Below, piece after piece: positions 19,991 to 31,730 of a stretch of DNA of 64,000 bases. This DNA comes from Pseudoneurospora amorphoporcata (Eukaryota > Ascomycota > Sordariomycetes > Sordariales > Sordariaceae): positions 1 through 64,000 of the forward strand of contig MU859131.1 of NCBI GenBank assembly GCA_033297205.1, read 5' to 3'. The notes beneath the pieces are model-generated. The model did no database searches, was not told the DNA's origin, and saw only the letters and a program-made list of their open reading frames with translations. A program made the position numbers and the translations under genes. Within the stretch, counting starts at the first letter, position 1. Every line of letters starts with the position of its first letter.

Positions 19991-22656
19991 ATGACAACAC
20001 GGGCGCTGATGGACTCAACCCACGGTATGCCCCTTTACGTCTCCTAGTCCCTTCTGTTCCCCCATCCACGACCTTGTCATCTGCCCTTCTTGCCCTGGTC
20101 CCCTATGTATTCGGGTGCATACTTGTTACGCGACATACCATATCGGTATGCTTACTGCTTGTACAGACCCTCTCGTCCTCACGAAGGCGAAGAAGCGGCC
20201 TCGCTCCCAAGACTCAACAGCTTCCATCCACAGCGCCGCAACGCAGCCAAATCTCGACCATGCGTTTACTGACGTACCCGAAGTTTACCAATCCCAATGG
20301 ATTCCGAACGATCACGGCCGAACCCGAGAACTTGGTCACCCGACCACCCAGATGACACAAGACGACATGGTGCTGGTCTCCCAGCTGCACACTAGCCGCG
20401 AGTTTGCCATGGACTCACAAGTAAACGCCTCGATGCAGAACGTCCAATATCATGGCAGCCAGAGCATGAGCCGCCAGTCTTTGTCCGCCGATTCCTTTGC
20501 CGGAAACACCAGTTTTGTGGAGGACAGTCAGATGGTGGACCATGATGGCAACAACAATCACGGCTCATACGTTGGAATGGCATCGCAATCTAAGGGAGGA
20601 TCGCGCTCGAGTGCGAACAACGAGGTGGAAATGCGTCAGCTATATATCGCCAACAGACACCGGGATCTTCAGGACGTTGCAGAGGAGCTTCATGGCAACG
20701 AGCGTGGTCCAAATTCAGAACGAACCCGCCAGGTTTTCGCAATGTTGTGGTACGCTGGTCTCTTGGCTATATTTTCGTCGAGATTGTGGGCTAACAAAAC
20801 GACAGGATCAGCCAAGTCTGCTCAAAGGGTAAGGGATCGGTACCTAGAGGGAGAGTTTACGCCAACTATGCCTCCAGGTGTGCCACCGAGAGGATAACAG
20901 TCCTAAATCCTGCCAGTTTTGGAAAGCTTGTCCGGGTTCTTTTCCCAGGACTAAAAACACGTCGCCTTGGTGTTCGGGGAGAGTCAAAATATCATTACGT
21001 CAACTTTCAGCTTCGAGAAGACGAGCCTGATGTGCGAGATGTCTCAACTCAGCCTCAGGTTTCCCCAGAGGAGGAGCAGTCGTTCTCTCAAACTTTCAAG
21101 TGAGCAGCGGCACCTTCGCAGTTTGAACGCCGTTTATCCTTACTAATTTCTGTAGTAGCACGGCACCGGACAATACAAGAACAACCGAACGCACAGTACT
21201 CCCCACACCTGACCTGGGCCAGCAACCGGAGACCCGGGTGAGGCAGCCGCATGAATATGTTCACAGCCTGTACAATCAAGTCCAGGTAGCCAACATCGAC
21301 CAGCTGAGCACGACGGTAACCAAGACCGCACAGAAGCTCTGTTTTGCCGCGGAAAGTGAGGAAACATTCCAGCAGTCCGATCCCCTCGTCCTACCACGGA
21401 TCGAACCCTTTCTACCCAAAAATACCGACCCGGACGCCGCCAAGTCACTAGCTGCGCTCTATAGGTCACACTGCACGTCTCTGGTGGAATGCATTCGGTA
21501 TTGTAAAGAGAAGACTTTCTTCCACCTTTACACCTCATTCCAGGGCACGCTCACGATGCCGGTCCAGAAGCTGTTCAGCAACCCGGCTGTTGCACCTTGG
21601 ATAGAGGAGTGCGATTTTATCCTGTACCAGCGCATGATGCGCATTGTCTCGAGCCTAGTCCTCCAAGTTGTTCCCAAGACGGTGCTCGATACACTGAGGA
21701 ACATCGCGGATAAGCTCGTCCCACATATCCGCGACTCTTTTCAGGGACAACCTCCTCACGTCCTCAAGGCCAAAGAGGCACCGGCAACCCTATTTGCAGG
21801 CTTGGTGGATAGGGTGCTCCGTGTCAACCTCACCGCTCATGCTGCGGCCAACATGCTGTCAAACCCAGCAAACCGCGACCTCATGTACGTGGAGTGGATA
21901 AACATAATCAACCTAAGAAAGGTCGCCGAGAGTGTTCCGTCGAGGGGCATGGATGATGTCGTGAATCTCCTCCTCCAAGAGATGCGCGATCTCCTAGAAC
22001 CGGTAAACATCCCATGGGAAATCGAAGGCCTGACACTACACGGAGAGATGGCGATGCGAAATGGTCGCCAACCACAGGCAGGAAACCCTGAGGAATCCAC
22101 GGCCTCGAACGTTTTGGATCGCTGGGTGAGCTTTCTTCGCTCCCTGCCATCGCATTTCCCTTACGCATCACATACCGATATTGTCTGGTGTGTTCAACGA
22201 TTAGGCACAGCCGTAATGAGGGATATCACACTTGGCCAAGGCAAGAGTTTCGGCTCTTGGTGGGTCACCAAGTGTTTTATCGATGAGATGATTCTCTTCT
22301 TGGCGGAATACGGCGGATTTCTCAAACAAAAATCGACACATGAGTATACGCTCCTTGTCTCACAGCAACAAGGCGCAAGCAACGAGGCAAGCAACGATGC
22401 ATCCAGATACAGGAGTGGTAGCGATGATTCTAGCGCGTCCCACATGTCCGAGTCGCAGCCAGATCGGGCTCGATTCCCGGTGGCTACATCGACGGCCACC
22501 CAGCCGTCGGTCCATGATGACAGCGGCATAGGTATTCGGACACCTGATGAAGATTCTCCGATTCAAAAGTTTGGCTTCCAAACGACTACTGCGAACTCGC
22601 AATATATTTTTGCCGGCACGGGACTGCAGGATGAGGACCATTTGGCAGATATTTGA
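19991..22656 (+). CDS. RFX-family winged-helix transcription factor
   Basis: Proposed exons are 19991-20024, 20167-20749, 20806-21099 and 21156-22656, encoding 803 aa. Exons 2 and 3 join within the RFX DNA-binding domain (about residues 165-245). It reads EVEMRQLYIANRHRDLQDVA, then SERTRQVFAMLW, ISQVCSKGKGSVPRGRVY and RRLGVRGESKYHY, the recognition-helix signature. The rest is the fungal RFX extended region (an EPFLPKN segment and an HCTSLVECIRYCKE segment) and a Ser-rich disordered tail. Family knowledge: fungal RFX proteins (Crt1, Sak1, RfxA types) control DNA-damage genes or cell-cycle exit and morphogenesis. The first exon (34 nt, MTTRALMDSTH) is the least certain part; it splices in frame with a GTATGC donor, but other starts are possible. 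Confidence 0.9.
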
Positions 22657-23596
22657 GTCCGGTTGGTTAATAAGGGGATAGTTTTGGGTTCCTTCATGTT
22701 TTATCAAGAGAGCGAGTTTTGTTGGCGGTTATACCTTGACGAATCTCTTTTCCTTCTACTCTTTACATGACGATATGAAGCAACGAGGACAGAGGTCATG
22801 AACTACTGCATTGTGCGGATAAGGCGTCATTATGAAAGGCATCTTCACTACCTACTGCTTATCGTCGGACATTTGGGTTTGTGTTTCTGGGTCGGGGAGT
22901 TAAGGCTATACCTGCGAAGAGGAAGTTTTCTGTTTTGGACTCGGTGTTCAACCTCCAATGTTCATTGTTCAATGTATGGCATAGGGAACGCCAAAGCGTC
23001 GGTTTTATCATCAAAGGATTCAAAAAGGGAAGGCGTTATGCAAGCATTTACGTGTGGAGGTGGGCGGAACGGCGTCTCGATCACAACACGCACAATGAGC
23101 ATTGATTTTTTTTCTTCGTACAGGATAGTTTGTTTTGTTTCTCCTTGTGTTTGGTTATATCTAGATGCGGAATGAAGTCGACCCCTTAATGTTTCTCGGA
23201 GCAGCGCACCGATCACTGTTTCAAGACGGCTTTAAACTGCCACGTTCGTTCCGTGTGGGTGAGCGGGCTTGGCAAGTTACACGTTTCCATGCTCTTGCAC
23301 GGCACGTGAAGGCATTACGGCAACACTACGTTTTGGGAAGTGATCTTTAGAAGAAACCCCTCCGTCATCAAAAAGCAGGCCCTCCTCCGCCTTTTAACAG
23401 TTTACACACTACTTGAACCATACACCTTGTATCTCATTGTCTGAACATACTGGCATCCTCAACTCTCTCTTCCCTTGCTGACTGTCGCTCTGACAACCAG
23501 TGCTGTCGACGCCCGAAGTGTACTTCCCGAGTCGAACCAACCCTGAAGACTTCGGAGGACCTGGCAAATCACGTTTTACAGCAGAAGAAACACAAT
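22657..23596. other. Intergenic, RFX 3' flank and lipase promoter
   Basis: About 940 nt. No coding region is supported. The last 200 nt are pyrimidine-rich, as expected for a leader. Confidence 0.5.
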
Positions 23597-24610
23597 ATGG
23601 CAGTCGAAACGGAAAGCACTTTCGAGGTTGCGGGAGCATCATTGTATGCGAAGTCATGGGAGGTACGTAGCGCCCGCATCTTTCAACTTTGAGCCATCTC
23701 GACCTCTTGCTTACACCAAAAAACGCCACAACAGCCCGAAGGGCCAATCAAAGCGAAGCTCATCTTCATCCACGGCTTCAGCGACCACATCAACCGCTAC
23801 TACGGCTTCTTCCCTTCCCTCGCAGCGCGTGGTATCGCTGTTTACGGGTTTGACCAGCGCGGCTGGGGCCGCAGCGTCAAGAAGCCAGCTGACAGGGGCC
23901 TGACGGGACCAACATCGCGAGTAATCGCCGACATCGTCGCCTTCATCGAGCCGCACCTATCCGATGCCCCCGGCGCGCCGCCCGTCTTCGTCATGGGCCA
24001 CTCCATGGGCGGCGGCCAAGTCCTCACGCTCGCCTGCGACGAGCAGTACCAGAACCGCATCGTCAGCCGCGTGCGCGGCTGGCTGCTCGAGAGCCCCTTC
24101 ATCGGGTTTGCGCCCGAGCTCAAGCCGAATCTGCTTAAAGTGTACGGTGGCCGGCTCGCGGGCAAGCTCTTTCCGCATCGCCAGATGGTCAACCAGATCC
24201 CGCCCAAGGACCTGTCGCGCGACCCGGAGGTGCAGAAGAGCATCGCGGCGGATGAGCTGATGCATAACACGGGCACGCTGGAGGGACTGTCGGGCATGTT
24301 GGATCGCACGGATGGGTTGACGAGGGGGACGATTAGACCGCCTGGAGGGGAGAACACGAAGGTAAAGGCGGTCTGGTTTGGACATGGGAGCAGTGATAAG
24401 GCGACGGATTATAATGCTAGTAAGAGGTATTATGATCGAGTCATTGCGGGCACGGTGAAGGATAGGATGTTTAAGAGGTATGAGGGATGGTATCACCAGT
24501 TGCATGCTGATGGGCCGTGTAGTGAGGAATTTTATAAGGATGTGGGCGATTGGATCTTGGAGAGGAGTGAGGGTTCAGCAGATTCGGGGAAGTTTGAGGC
24601 CAAGATCTGA
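23597..24610 (+). CDS. Alpha/beta hydrolase, monoacylglycerol-lipase-like
   Basis: Two exons, 23597-23662 and 23735-24610, encode 313 aa. The fold begins with strand KLIFIHGFSDH (the HG oxyanion element, ~residue 32). It continues YGFDQRGWGRS, and has the nucleophile elbow GHSMGG (~residue 110). The acid is probably Asp in GHGSSDKATD (~238), and the catalytic His lies in GWYHQLHADG (~277). This order and spacing match Yju3/monoglyceride lipase. Family knowledge: these enzymes release glycerol and fatty acid from monoacylglycerol at lipid droplets or ER. There is no signal peptide or C-terminal membrane segment. Intron 1 has a GTACGT donor. Some members hydrolyse other esters, so the substrate is inferred. 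Confidence 0.9.
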
Positions 24611-25975
24611 GATGATGGTTCCAGAAGAGATGGAGAAGCAAGATTACGCTCGAGTTGATGTTATTGGGGATTACTCAGCATGGGTTTTATGAGAATCACA
24701 TTACTATACGTACCTATCCCGCGATTCGTGGTGATCAAGACGGCTTGTACGTAACGTGTGGTGTTGAGTGGCCTGCAAGATCGCATCTGCACCCCACCAC
24801 CTAGGTAGAATAGTCAGCTAACATCGGGATCGCCTCGGCTTGAAGACCTTGAAACAGGTCGTGAAGTCTTCCGAATACCCCCGAGTTTGGACTGGGCTTG
24901 TCGTTCAGCCCAAGCATTAGGCATATAAAGATATCTAAATCCCATTTGAACCTCCCCCTTCGCCTCCCTTTTGTAGTCTTTCCGAGTCCGACCTGGCAAT
25001 TCGAGCGATCTACTGCCCACTGCGGTGTGGGTTCTTGGCTCTTAATAATTCCTCTTGCTCCCCTGACCCTGATGATACCTATCCACTCATCATGTGTATC
25101 CGTTATCAGATCATCAGTTAAGATGGACGACCCTCTTTTTCCAACACCAAGTCCCCATATTTCCATCTACACTCGACTTTCCCATGGAACTGCGATGCAG
25201 ATGGGATTTGACCGTCGGGTGTAAGGACAACGAGCACGAAGCATCAAATCGACGAACCCGGTACTGGAACACGATGGCGCCGTACCGCCTATCTGACGTT
25301 TCCCAGGAGAGCCCCGGAGTTTGTTGGGTCCGGCATCACATCGATCTTGGGTATTCGTTGGACTGGCCGGGGCAGCCCCGTTGCCTAGGCAAATCGCATG
25401 CCATTGCCCCTCGATTAACAAGTCCCTCATTATGCAGGGCAACGCTAATGGGAAAAGAAGCAACGTGCGGAAATGATAGGTTCAGGAGACCTTTTTCTTC
25501 TTCGCCTCTGAATGATTCCAGGTTGCGCCTCACGCGCCAGCAATTCAACAAGCTGCCTCTACTGCGTAGTGTTGGTTGTTGAGATCAATTGACAGCCCCC
25601 TCTGACCTCTTCCGTGATACTTCCCCAACCTCCTCTCAACGGGCTAGCTTTGTCAACCCTTCATCCAGTTGATCGGCCGGCGATTTTCCGAACTCTGTTA
25701 CCACGGGCGAACAACTGGCGCTTCCCCCGCTGTGAGCCCCCCCAGCGACACGCAGCCACTATCGATTGACCGCCGCCTCACCCAACAACCTTCGAAGTTC
25801 AGCCCTTTATCTTGTATGGTACTACTTAACCTCCTGCAACCTTTGCGATTCGTCGCCTTCACTTGATCATACAGCGCGTCCTGCGTTTCTCTCCCACCAA
25901 CGGCCCCGCGCACCAATCCTTTTTCGAGTTTAGCAAGTCGCGATCCGTTCGGTCGAAACGGTATTTCCGGTCATC
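24611..25975. other. Intergenic, 5' region of the CDF transporter
   Basis: 1.36 kb with no supportable gene. ORFs on both strands are short and lack coding bias. The leader of the transporter gene is expected in the last few hundred bases. Confidence 0.45.
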
Positions 25976-27478
25976 ATGGAGCCCGACCTTTCGCACAGCA
26001 TTTCGCATCACCCGCACGCCTTCAAAACGCAATCTCAGTCGGCCAGCTCGATTTTGCTCCCGCACACTCATTCCCATCATCGACATCACCACCACCGTGA
26101 CCATCATCATCAGTCTCCGATGGGCGGGTCCGGAGCAGCAGCCAGTAGTACCGGATGTGAAGCCACGGATGGAGAGGACCACGGAGTGACCAGACACCGC
26201 GACGTCGAAGTGGAGAGCCAACGCACCGGTCGCCTCCCGCTCGTCAGCGCCGAGCACGATCCCTACGGCCTATCGCAGCGATACAAGACCCCCTCGGAGC
26301 TAGCGGCCATTAGGGCAAACACGTCTAGAAAGCGCGATGCCGCCGTTCGGCCCGACTCCGCGGGAGTTGCCAGCACCGTGGGTGGAGCCTCGAACTCCGG
26401 CTCCGGGTCCGGCTCCAAGGCGCACGGATCCGGATCAAAGTGGAGACCGTCCATCGGCCGCTCCGCTTTACAAGCCCGCCGCGTCAGGGGCTTCTACGAA
26501 GCCCAGAACGAGACCATCGAGCGCATGCTCAAGAGCGTAGAAGAGCACGTTGCCGAGGCCCGCCAGGAGCAAGGAGACGACCACCTCAAGTTCCAGATCG
26601 CGGTCTGGGGCTCCTTGATCGCCAACATCATCCTGACCGTACTCCAGCTCTACGCAGCCATCTCGTCCGGTTCGCTCTCGCTCTTCACCACCATGGCCGA
26701 CGCCATCTTCGACCCGCTCAGCAACGTAACATTGATCCTGACCAACCGGGCTGTGAACCGGGTCGACTCAGCTCGTTTTCCCTCGGGCAAAGCCCGCCTG
26801 GAGACGGTGGGCAACATCACTTTCTGCTTCATCATGACGGCCGTCTCGGTGGTGCTCATCGCCTTCTCAGCGCAGGACCTGGCGCAGCACGACAAGCAGG
26901 ACGACACCAAGGATTTCCATTTACCCTCCGTCATCGCTGTGTGCGTCGCCTTTGCGACCAAGTTCTCGCTCTTCTTGTACACCTGGTCGTTGAAGGACAA
27001 GTACAGCCAGGTGCGCATCCTGTGGCAGGACCACCGCAACGATCTGCTCGTCAACGGCTTTGGTATCCTCACTTCGGTCGGCGGCGCCAAGCTCGCGTGG
27101 TGGCTCGATCCCGCGGGCGCCATCTTTTTGAGCGTCATCATCACGGCCATCTGGCTGCGCACTGCTTTTACCGAGTTCTTGCTGTTGGTGGGCGTCACGG
27201 CTAGCGTGGAGATCCAGCAGCTGATTACCTATGTGTGCGTGACGCACTCGCCCTTGATCAAACAGATCGATACCGTGAGGGCTTATCATTCCGGCCCCAG
27301 GCTGATTGCCGAGGTGGACGTGGTCATGGACCCGCACGCGACGCTCATGGAGACGCATGATGTGGCGGAGGAACTGCAGATGAAGCTGGAGAGCTTGCCG
27401 GATGTGGAGAGGGCGTATGTCCATGTTGATTATGAGACTACGCATAAGCCGGAGCATGCTTTCAGGAAGGATTTGTGA
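25976..27478 (+). CDS. Cation diffusion facilitator, Mn-CDF type
   Basis: Single exon, 500 aa. The N-terminal ~55 residues are very His-rich (SHHRHHHHRDHHHQ), a probable metal-binding cytosolic tail, followed by a Ser/Gly-rich linker. The membrane domain begins near residue 205 with SLIANIILTVLQLYAAISSG. The metal-site motif of helix 2 is DAIFD (~242-246) and that of helix 5 is DHRND (~352-356). The DxxxD pair is the mark of the Mn-CDF subgroup; Zn-CDFs usually have HxxxD. A cytosolic C-terminal domain contains VRAYHSGPRLIAEVDVVMD and ends HVDYETTHKPEH. Family knowledge: these proteins export Mn from the cytosol into Golgi, vacuole or endosomes using a proton gradient. The specific membrane cannot be told from sequence. 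Confidence 0.9.
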   Translation: MEPDLSHSISHHPHAFKTQSQSASSILLPHTHSHHRHHHHRDHHHQSPMGGSGAAASSTGCEATDGEDHGVTRHRDVEVESQRTGRLPLVSAEHDPYGLSQRYKTPSELAAIRANTSRKRDAAVRPDSAGVASTVGGASNSGSGSGSKAHGSGSKWRPSIGRSALQARRVRGFYEAQNETIERMLKSVEEHVAEARQEQGDDHLKFQIAVWGSLIANIILTVLQLYAAISSGSLSLFTTMADAIFDPLSNVTLILTNRAVNRVDSARFPSGKARLETVGNITFCFIMTAVSVVLIAFSAQDLAQHDKQDDTKDFHLPSVIAVCVAFATKFSLFLYTWSLKDKYSQVRILWQDHRNDLLVNGFGILTSVGGAKLAWWLDPAGAIFLSVIITAIWLRTAFTEFLLLVGVTASVEIQQLITYVCVTHSPLIKQIDTVRAYHSGPRLIAEVDVVMDPHATLMETHDVAEELQMKLESLPDVERAYVHVDYETTHKPEHAFRKDL

Positions 27479-30476
27479 GATATTTGATTTGGTTCTACGA
27501 AGGTGAGCCTGCGCACAGCTGTTGTTCATGGACATGAGGTGCACAACGATGAGCACGTTAGCTACTATGTTTAATGATTCTTGACATTCATTCTCTGGTG
27601 TATAATGGATTATTCTGTATTACTGCTCTACCATTTTCAGTAGAAATACCATCTACTCGCCTCTAATAAGATTATGATCTCTACCACATATTGCTCAACG
27701 TTCACCACGCGATTTGGTGGTCTTGTTTTGGAAACCTTCAATCTCCTCAGTTACACTTGTGATGATTGAACAGTGCAGCAAAGGAAAAGCAAAACCAGGA
27801 GAGCTACCCGGCTGTGGGTTGTTTCTGGAAAGACTCGAGTTTCACAAGCATCCTCGAGTCTCGATTAACGCTTCCTTCTTCTCGTGCCCATTTGGACCTT
27901 TCAACATGCCGGCGTAAGATCGGAGCCGTTCTGTTCCCCAGTCACATCTCAGTCTCGTGCGCATAGAAGTAGTGTAGGACGGCATCTAGTCCTGAGCTGT
28001 ATTCGTTCGGGTCCGTACCCATTGGTCTGAGAAGATTGCGTCTTTGTGTATACCCAACTCTGCTTCACACCAGCGGGTATGTCGTTTTTGCTCCCCTCCC
28101 CTTCTAAGTCGTCGTTGACAGTTGGTGAAGGGTCATGGCTCGTCGGCCCGTTAGATGCCCTGAAATGGGATGCTGTGAATGAAAATCGACGGAAATGAAA
28201 ACGGTACTGCAAGATGACCTAAGACGTTGGATGGTTGATGGCTCAGCCATAACGACACGAGCGGTCGTACAAAGATTTAGACGACAGTATCTCATTCGTA
28301 TACCAACGAGATTGCCGTCGTAGCTAGACATGCAGAGTGAGTTGGTCAATGTTTCTAGAGCATCTCTCTCGTTCTGGATAAAGGGAAGCCTTCAGGTTAG
28401 GCAATTCCTCGTTGTAAGGCTCGGGTACGAGTTCAGGGGGTTCATGGTGGTGTAGGTCGAATTTGATTGTAACTTGCCATCGAGAAGCTCGTTGAGGAGA
28501 ATCGGGCATGAGTAGATCGGACTGAAAGCTTGTACCTACCTGGAAGGCAAGTTGTGTAGGTACAGTACCTATATGTGGTCCCTTGAGCGTAACCCTACTT
28601 GCCTTCAAAACAGGATTCTGCTCGTGTGGGAGCAAGTTTCCCAGGTGTTAATAAGTCGTACCCAATCAGGAAGCCGCTGATGAGAGCTAGGCAGGCACAA
28701 AAGCTCAAAAAAGAGCCCTGGCTTGGTGGTACGGGGCATCAGATGTGAGCTGACGCGGGGTAGCTTCATGTACGACACCGTAGGGCAAATAGTGTCAGTG
28801 ACGTTCGACCCTGCAACATAGACCTGCTATCGACGTCCTGTCAGTCTTGTGTAACGAAAGAGTCTATCTATACCACTGTATAATATGCCAAGTAAAATGG
28901 TGATTAGGCCATGTCAGGCAGGCTCGCAGCTTGACGGCCTTCACCTTACTGGGCAAGCTGGGCTTCAGTGGCAACGGAAGGACAGAAGCGGTCTGAAATT
29001 GGCACCCCAAGATGCTAAAAGTGATCATAGTGATGAAGAAAAAGAGCTGATCAGAAAAAGCGAGGACGCCGTCTGATTTGAAGGAACCTGAATTTCCATG
29101 GGTAATCCTGCATGGTGCAAGTCCCTGTCCCTCCCCCAGAAGAAAGCACGATGCAAGCCACTTCCCATCAGATATACCGGGTGCAAATGCCATGTATGTA
29201 TTGCCAGAAGCGAGACATCCATAACGGCTCTTGGCGTCCAACTGTGTTGAACTGTGTTCTCCCTATCATCGAGGATGCCCAACCACGGCCTGCCATGCTT
29301 GTTCACGGAAGGGTTGACGACTGCCGATATCGAGATTGGGAGGTCGTTGCAGTGTTTGCGTTGCCCTTGATGCTTTGGGCCACAGTCGACATGCATTGAT
29401 GCCGCGAGGCTCAGGGTCCTCAGCCTGTCGGAGCATCGGGAGCTCTCGCTGATGGGTTTCTATCTGATATGGTATCGAAGGGAGTCAAAACCGAGCGGTC
29501 GTCTCTTTGCCCAACCAGGTTCACAGATAGTGGTCTTGATCGATATCGGCCGTTGTTCCATTCAATTTGCGCCGGAATCACGGGCCCGCTTTGGTTGGAG
29601 CCCTCGCGCTGCAACAGGGACGCACTCGAAGCCGCACTTGAATGCAATGGCTCGAGACGGAATGGCATTGAACTGAAGCACCGGAGAGGATGCCATCACG
29701 CTCTCACAAGCCCTGGGGGGAGGAGGGAAAGAGGCGGAGGCGGTATCAAGGTTCTCGTCCGGGTGGTTGGAAAGAGAAAGAAGAGAAGCCCCAAGGAAGA
29801 CCCTTGCAAGAGTGACTCCAGTCTTCTCTTGGTCGAGTCGGAATCCACTTCTCTGTCCCAATTGCAATGCGCACTGTGACCGGGGCAGCCTAACCCGAGC
29901 GGTTTAGATGAGGGGCACCGAGAAGGGTCCGGGTTCGGGCAGCGCTGCTCGCTCCAATGGTTTCAAGTTGTTCCCCAGAGCACTCTTCAATGTTGCCCCG
30001 CCTGATGATGGCATCGAGTGCGGCATGTACTGTGTACGTACCTGCTTCGTTTTGTCCAGAATCCCGTCCTCCGTCGATGGATCAGCGCTTCCACTTCCCG
30101 CCTTTCCACGGCCAGCCAGACGAGATGGAGGTGGACTCCAAGCTCCCAGTCGTCAGATCACCACGATTGGGGCTCTTTCGTCTGTGCCTTACTCCCACCT
30201 ACCCCTTCGACCATCTCGGCCATCCCACAGACAACCTTGCTCTTGACCTTGCCACACTGCAGCCTCTTTGACTCGGTGTTCTGATATCAATAGTCTTTTG
30301 CCAAGTTTATTTGCTTATAACACCGCTTGGCTTACTCTCCCCACTTGTGTGATTGCTCCTTCTCTTCTCTTCAAACGTCAGCAAGCACCAAGCAAGCCTT
30401 TGAACATTTGCCATTTCTTGTTCTCCCTCGCCGTCAAAGTCCCAACGTCACAGCTCCAACCTGTGTGATTGTCACG
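27479..30476. other. 3-kb gene-poor stretch before gnn
   Basis: No supportable gene. ORFs of up to ~135 codons occur on both strands but overlap each other, lack family motifs and show no spliced continuation that I could build. The final ~500 nt are pyrimidine-rich and are probably the gnn promoter and leader. Confidence 0.45.
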
Positions 30477-31669
30477 ATGGCGATCACTAAAGGAGAGGAT
30501 GTGTATGCTAGTGTAAGTCTTCTCCTCCTTGCGATCCGTCCCATTGTCTTCCTCCTTCTGGCAATGTCTATGTCAAGAGGCTAGGGCACTTGCTTGTTGG
30601 GGCCCGCGCGTCTCATGAACTGCCGCATTGTCCAATCGCAGTCTCTGCCTTGCAGAGCGCCCGTCGCAAGCAGCCCGACTTAGACACTCCCCGCGAACAA
30701 TCGTAACAACTGACATGTTTTCTCCATTAGCTTCTCTTGAACGACGCATACCTTCCCGGCGCTCTTGTTCTTGCGCACTCGCTGCGTGATTCCGGCACCA
30801 ACAAGAAGCTCGCTATCTTGATCACTCCCGAAACCGTTTCCAACGAGGTTGTGGAACAGCTCCATGTAAGCCCGCCAACGACTATCAGATTCCAATCCCC
30901 AAGCAAAACGCATGGCTAACCCCTTAAAGACCGTCTACGACTATATCATTCCCGTCGAGACTATCCAAAATGAACGGCCGGCCAATCTGTTCCTCATGAA
31001 CCGCCCCGACTTGCACTCGGCCTTCACCAAAATCAATCTCTGGAAGCAGACCCAGTTCCGCAAGATCGTCTACATCGATGCCGACATTGTCGCCTACAGA
31101 GCTCCCGATGAGCTCTTCGACCTCCCTCACGCCTTCTCCGCCGCTCCCGATATCGGCTGGCCCGACCTCTTTAACACCGGTGTCATGGTTCTGGCGCCCA
31201 ACATGGGTGATTACTACGCCTTGTTGGCTATGGCCGAGAGGGGAATCTCGTTCGACGGAGCCGATCAGGGTCTCTTGAACATGCACTTCAGGAATACTTA
31301 CAACCGCCTGAGCTTCACCTATAATGTCACTCCCTCCGCCCACTACCAGTACATCCCGGCCTACAAGCATTTTCAATCAAGCATCAACTTGGTTCACTTC
31401 ATTGGCTCGGAGAAGCCGTGGGTTCAGGGCCGCACCCAGACCACTGGAAGCGGAACCTACGACGAGATGATCGGGAGATGGTGGGCCGTTTACGATCGCC
31501 ACTACCGCAACAACGTGGGTGTCCCAACTGCTTACCGCATGATACGTCCTCAGAACGATATACTGACTTGTGCTCAACAGTCCAATAAGACTACCGATGT
31601 TGTTGGAAAGTTCGTAAAGGGTGAACAACAACAGCGCAACGTTTCTTTCCAGATCCCTCCTAGTCAGAG

Positions 31670-31730
<61 letters not shown>

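Noticed and set aside
26650..27198. 182-codon minus-strand ORF antisense to the CDF gene
   Set aside because: Shadow of a strongly biased coding region; no motif, and the plus-strand frame has clear transporter motifs.
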